From Bacillota bacterium (GTDB taxonomy: Bacteria > Bacillota > Desulfotomaculia > Desulfotomaculales > Desulfallaceae), in contig JAEXOR010000034.1 of assembly GCA_023439185.1 (NCBI GenBank), forward strand, positions 42,140-106,139: a stretch of 64,000 bases of DNA. The letters run 5' to 3'. The translations under genes were made by a program, and so were the position numbers. Below, piece by piece: positions 63,884 to 64,000 of the stretch; positions within the stretch are counted from its first letter, which is position 1, and every line of letters begins with the position of its first letter. A model generated the notes under the pieces. It saw only the letters and a program-made list of their open reading frames with translations, was not told where the DNA came from and made no database searches.

Positions 63884-63995
63884 GCAGCGGCGACCTACTC
63901 TCCCGGGGTAAAGCCCCAAGTACCATCGGCCCTGAAGAGCTTAACTGCCGTGTTCGGGATGGGAACGGGTGTATCCTCTCCGGTATGGCCACTGC
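63884..63995 (-). rRNA. rrf: 5S ribosomal RNA
   Basis: On the minus strand the sequence shows CCCGTTCCCATCCCGAACAC, the conserved 5S loop B/C region, then GTTAAGCTCTTC and GGGAGAGTAGGTCGCCGC. The ends GCAGTGGC and GCCGCTGC pair. It lies at the window edge, so the 16S and 23S genes are presumably just beyond. Ends are accurate to a few bases. Confidence 0.93.
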
Positions 63996-64000
63996 AAAAC

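Noticed and set aside
63792..63992. 66-residue frame at the right edge
   Set aside because: It lies within the 5S rRNA and its terminator.

Overview
The window looks like chromosome of a spore-forming, moderately GC-rich Firmicute, most like the Desulfotomaculum/Pelotomaculum group. This is inferred from gene order and protein flavour, not from a search. Supporting signs are the linkage rimP-nusA-rnpM-ylxQ-infB-rbfA-nrnA-truB-ribF-rpsO-pnp, the CodY/HslUV/XerC/TrmFO/TopA/DprA block, sporulation genes (ytvI, yhbH, spoVR, a YteA-like protein, SpoIID- and BofC-like proteins), MurT/GatD and strong AAGGAGG ribosome binding sites. Nearly every gene is on the minus strand, so transcription runs from high to low coordinates. 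The only clear plus-strand gene is an exonuclease at 4735-5493.

Reading in transcription order: a 5S rRNA (the end of an rrn operon) lies at the right edge, followed by a yebC-family gene, a BofC-like protein, ruvCAB, queH, a SpoIID-like protein, queA, tgt, yajC, an HD-domain protein and secDF (63.9 to 52.1 kb). From 52 to 45 kb is a mixed stretch: YteA-like zinc finger, CDF metal transporter with a Cys-rich tail, AlkD-like glycosylase, DUF4198 protein, glutaredoxin, MBL hydrolase, then murT-gatD. From 44.8 to 38.6 kb are yhbH-spoVR, a small accessory patch (a 33-residue ORF, a membrane protein, an immunity-like protein), Ku with an ATP-dependent ligase, and a frameshifted small gene. From 38.5 to 30 kb is dprA-topA-trmFO-xerC-hslV-hslU-codY. 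From 29.7 to 18.4 kb are rpsB, tsf, pyrH, frr, a ferredoxin, uppS, cdsA, ytvI, dxr, rseP, ispG and proS, covering translation, isoprenoid and envelope synthesis. From 18.2 to 6.3 kb is the rimP-to-pnp translation operon.

The left 6 kb is the most accessory-like part. Between pnp and a YlxY-like polysaccharide deacetylase (adjacent in Bacillus) sit a methyltransferase-like gene, the plus-strand exonuclease, a split mini-ORF, an AraC regulator with a duplicated 3'-end remnant, palindromic repeat elements, and a 700-residue protein with an eCIS core (DUF4157, HELVH) domain and an unrecognised effector-like C-terminus.

Non-coding features read directly from the sequence include a perfect three-way-junction RNA ending in a terminator (about 44884-44985), an S15-leader-like fold before rpsO, a consensus promoter followed by an attenuator-like hairpin before rimP, well-spaced promoters for rpsB, dprA and the 33-residue ORF, and a sigma-E-like promoter before yhbH. 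No CRISPR array, complete insertion sequence, prophage or tRNA gene was seen.
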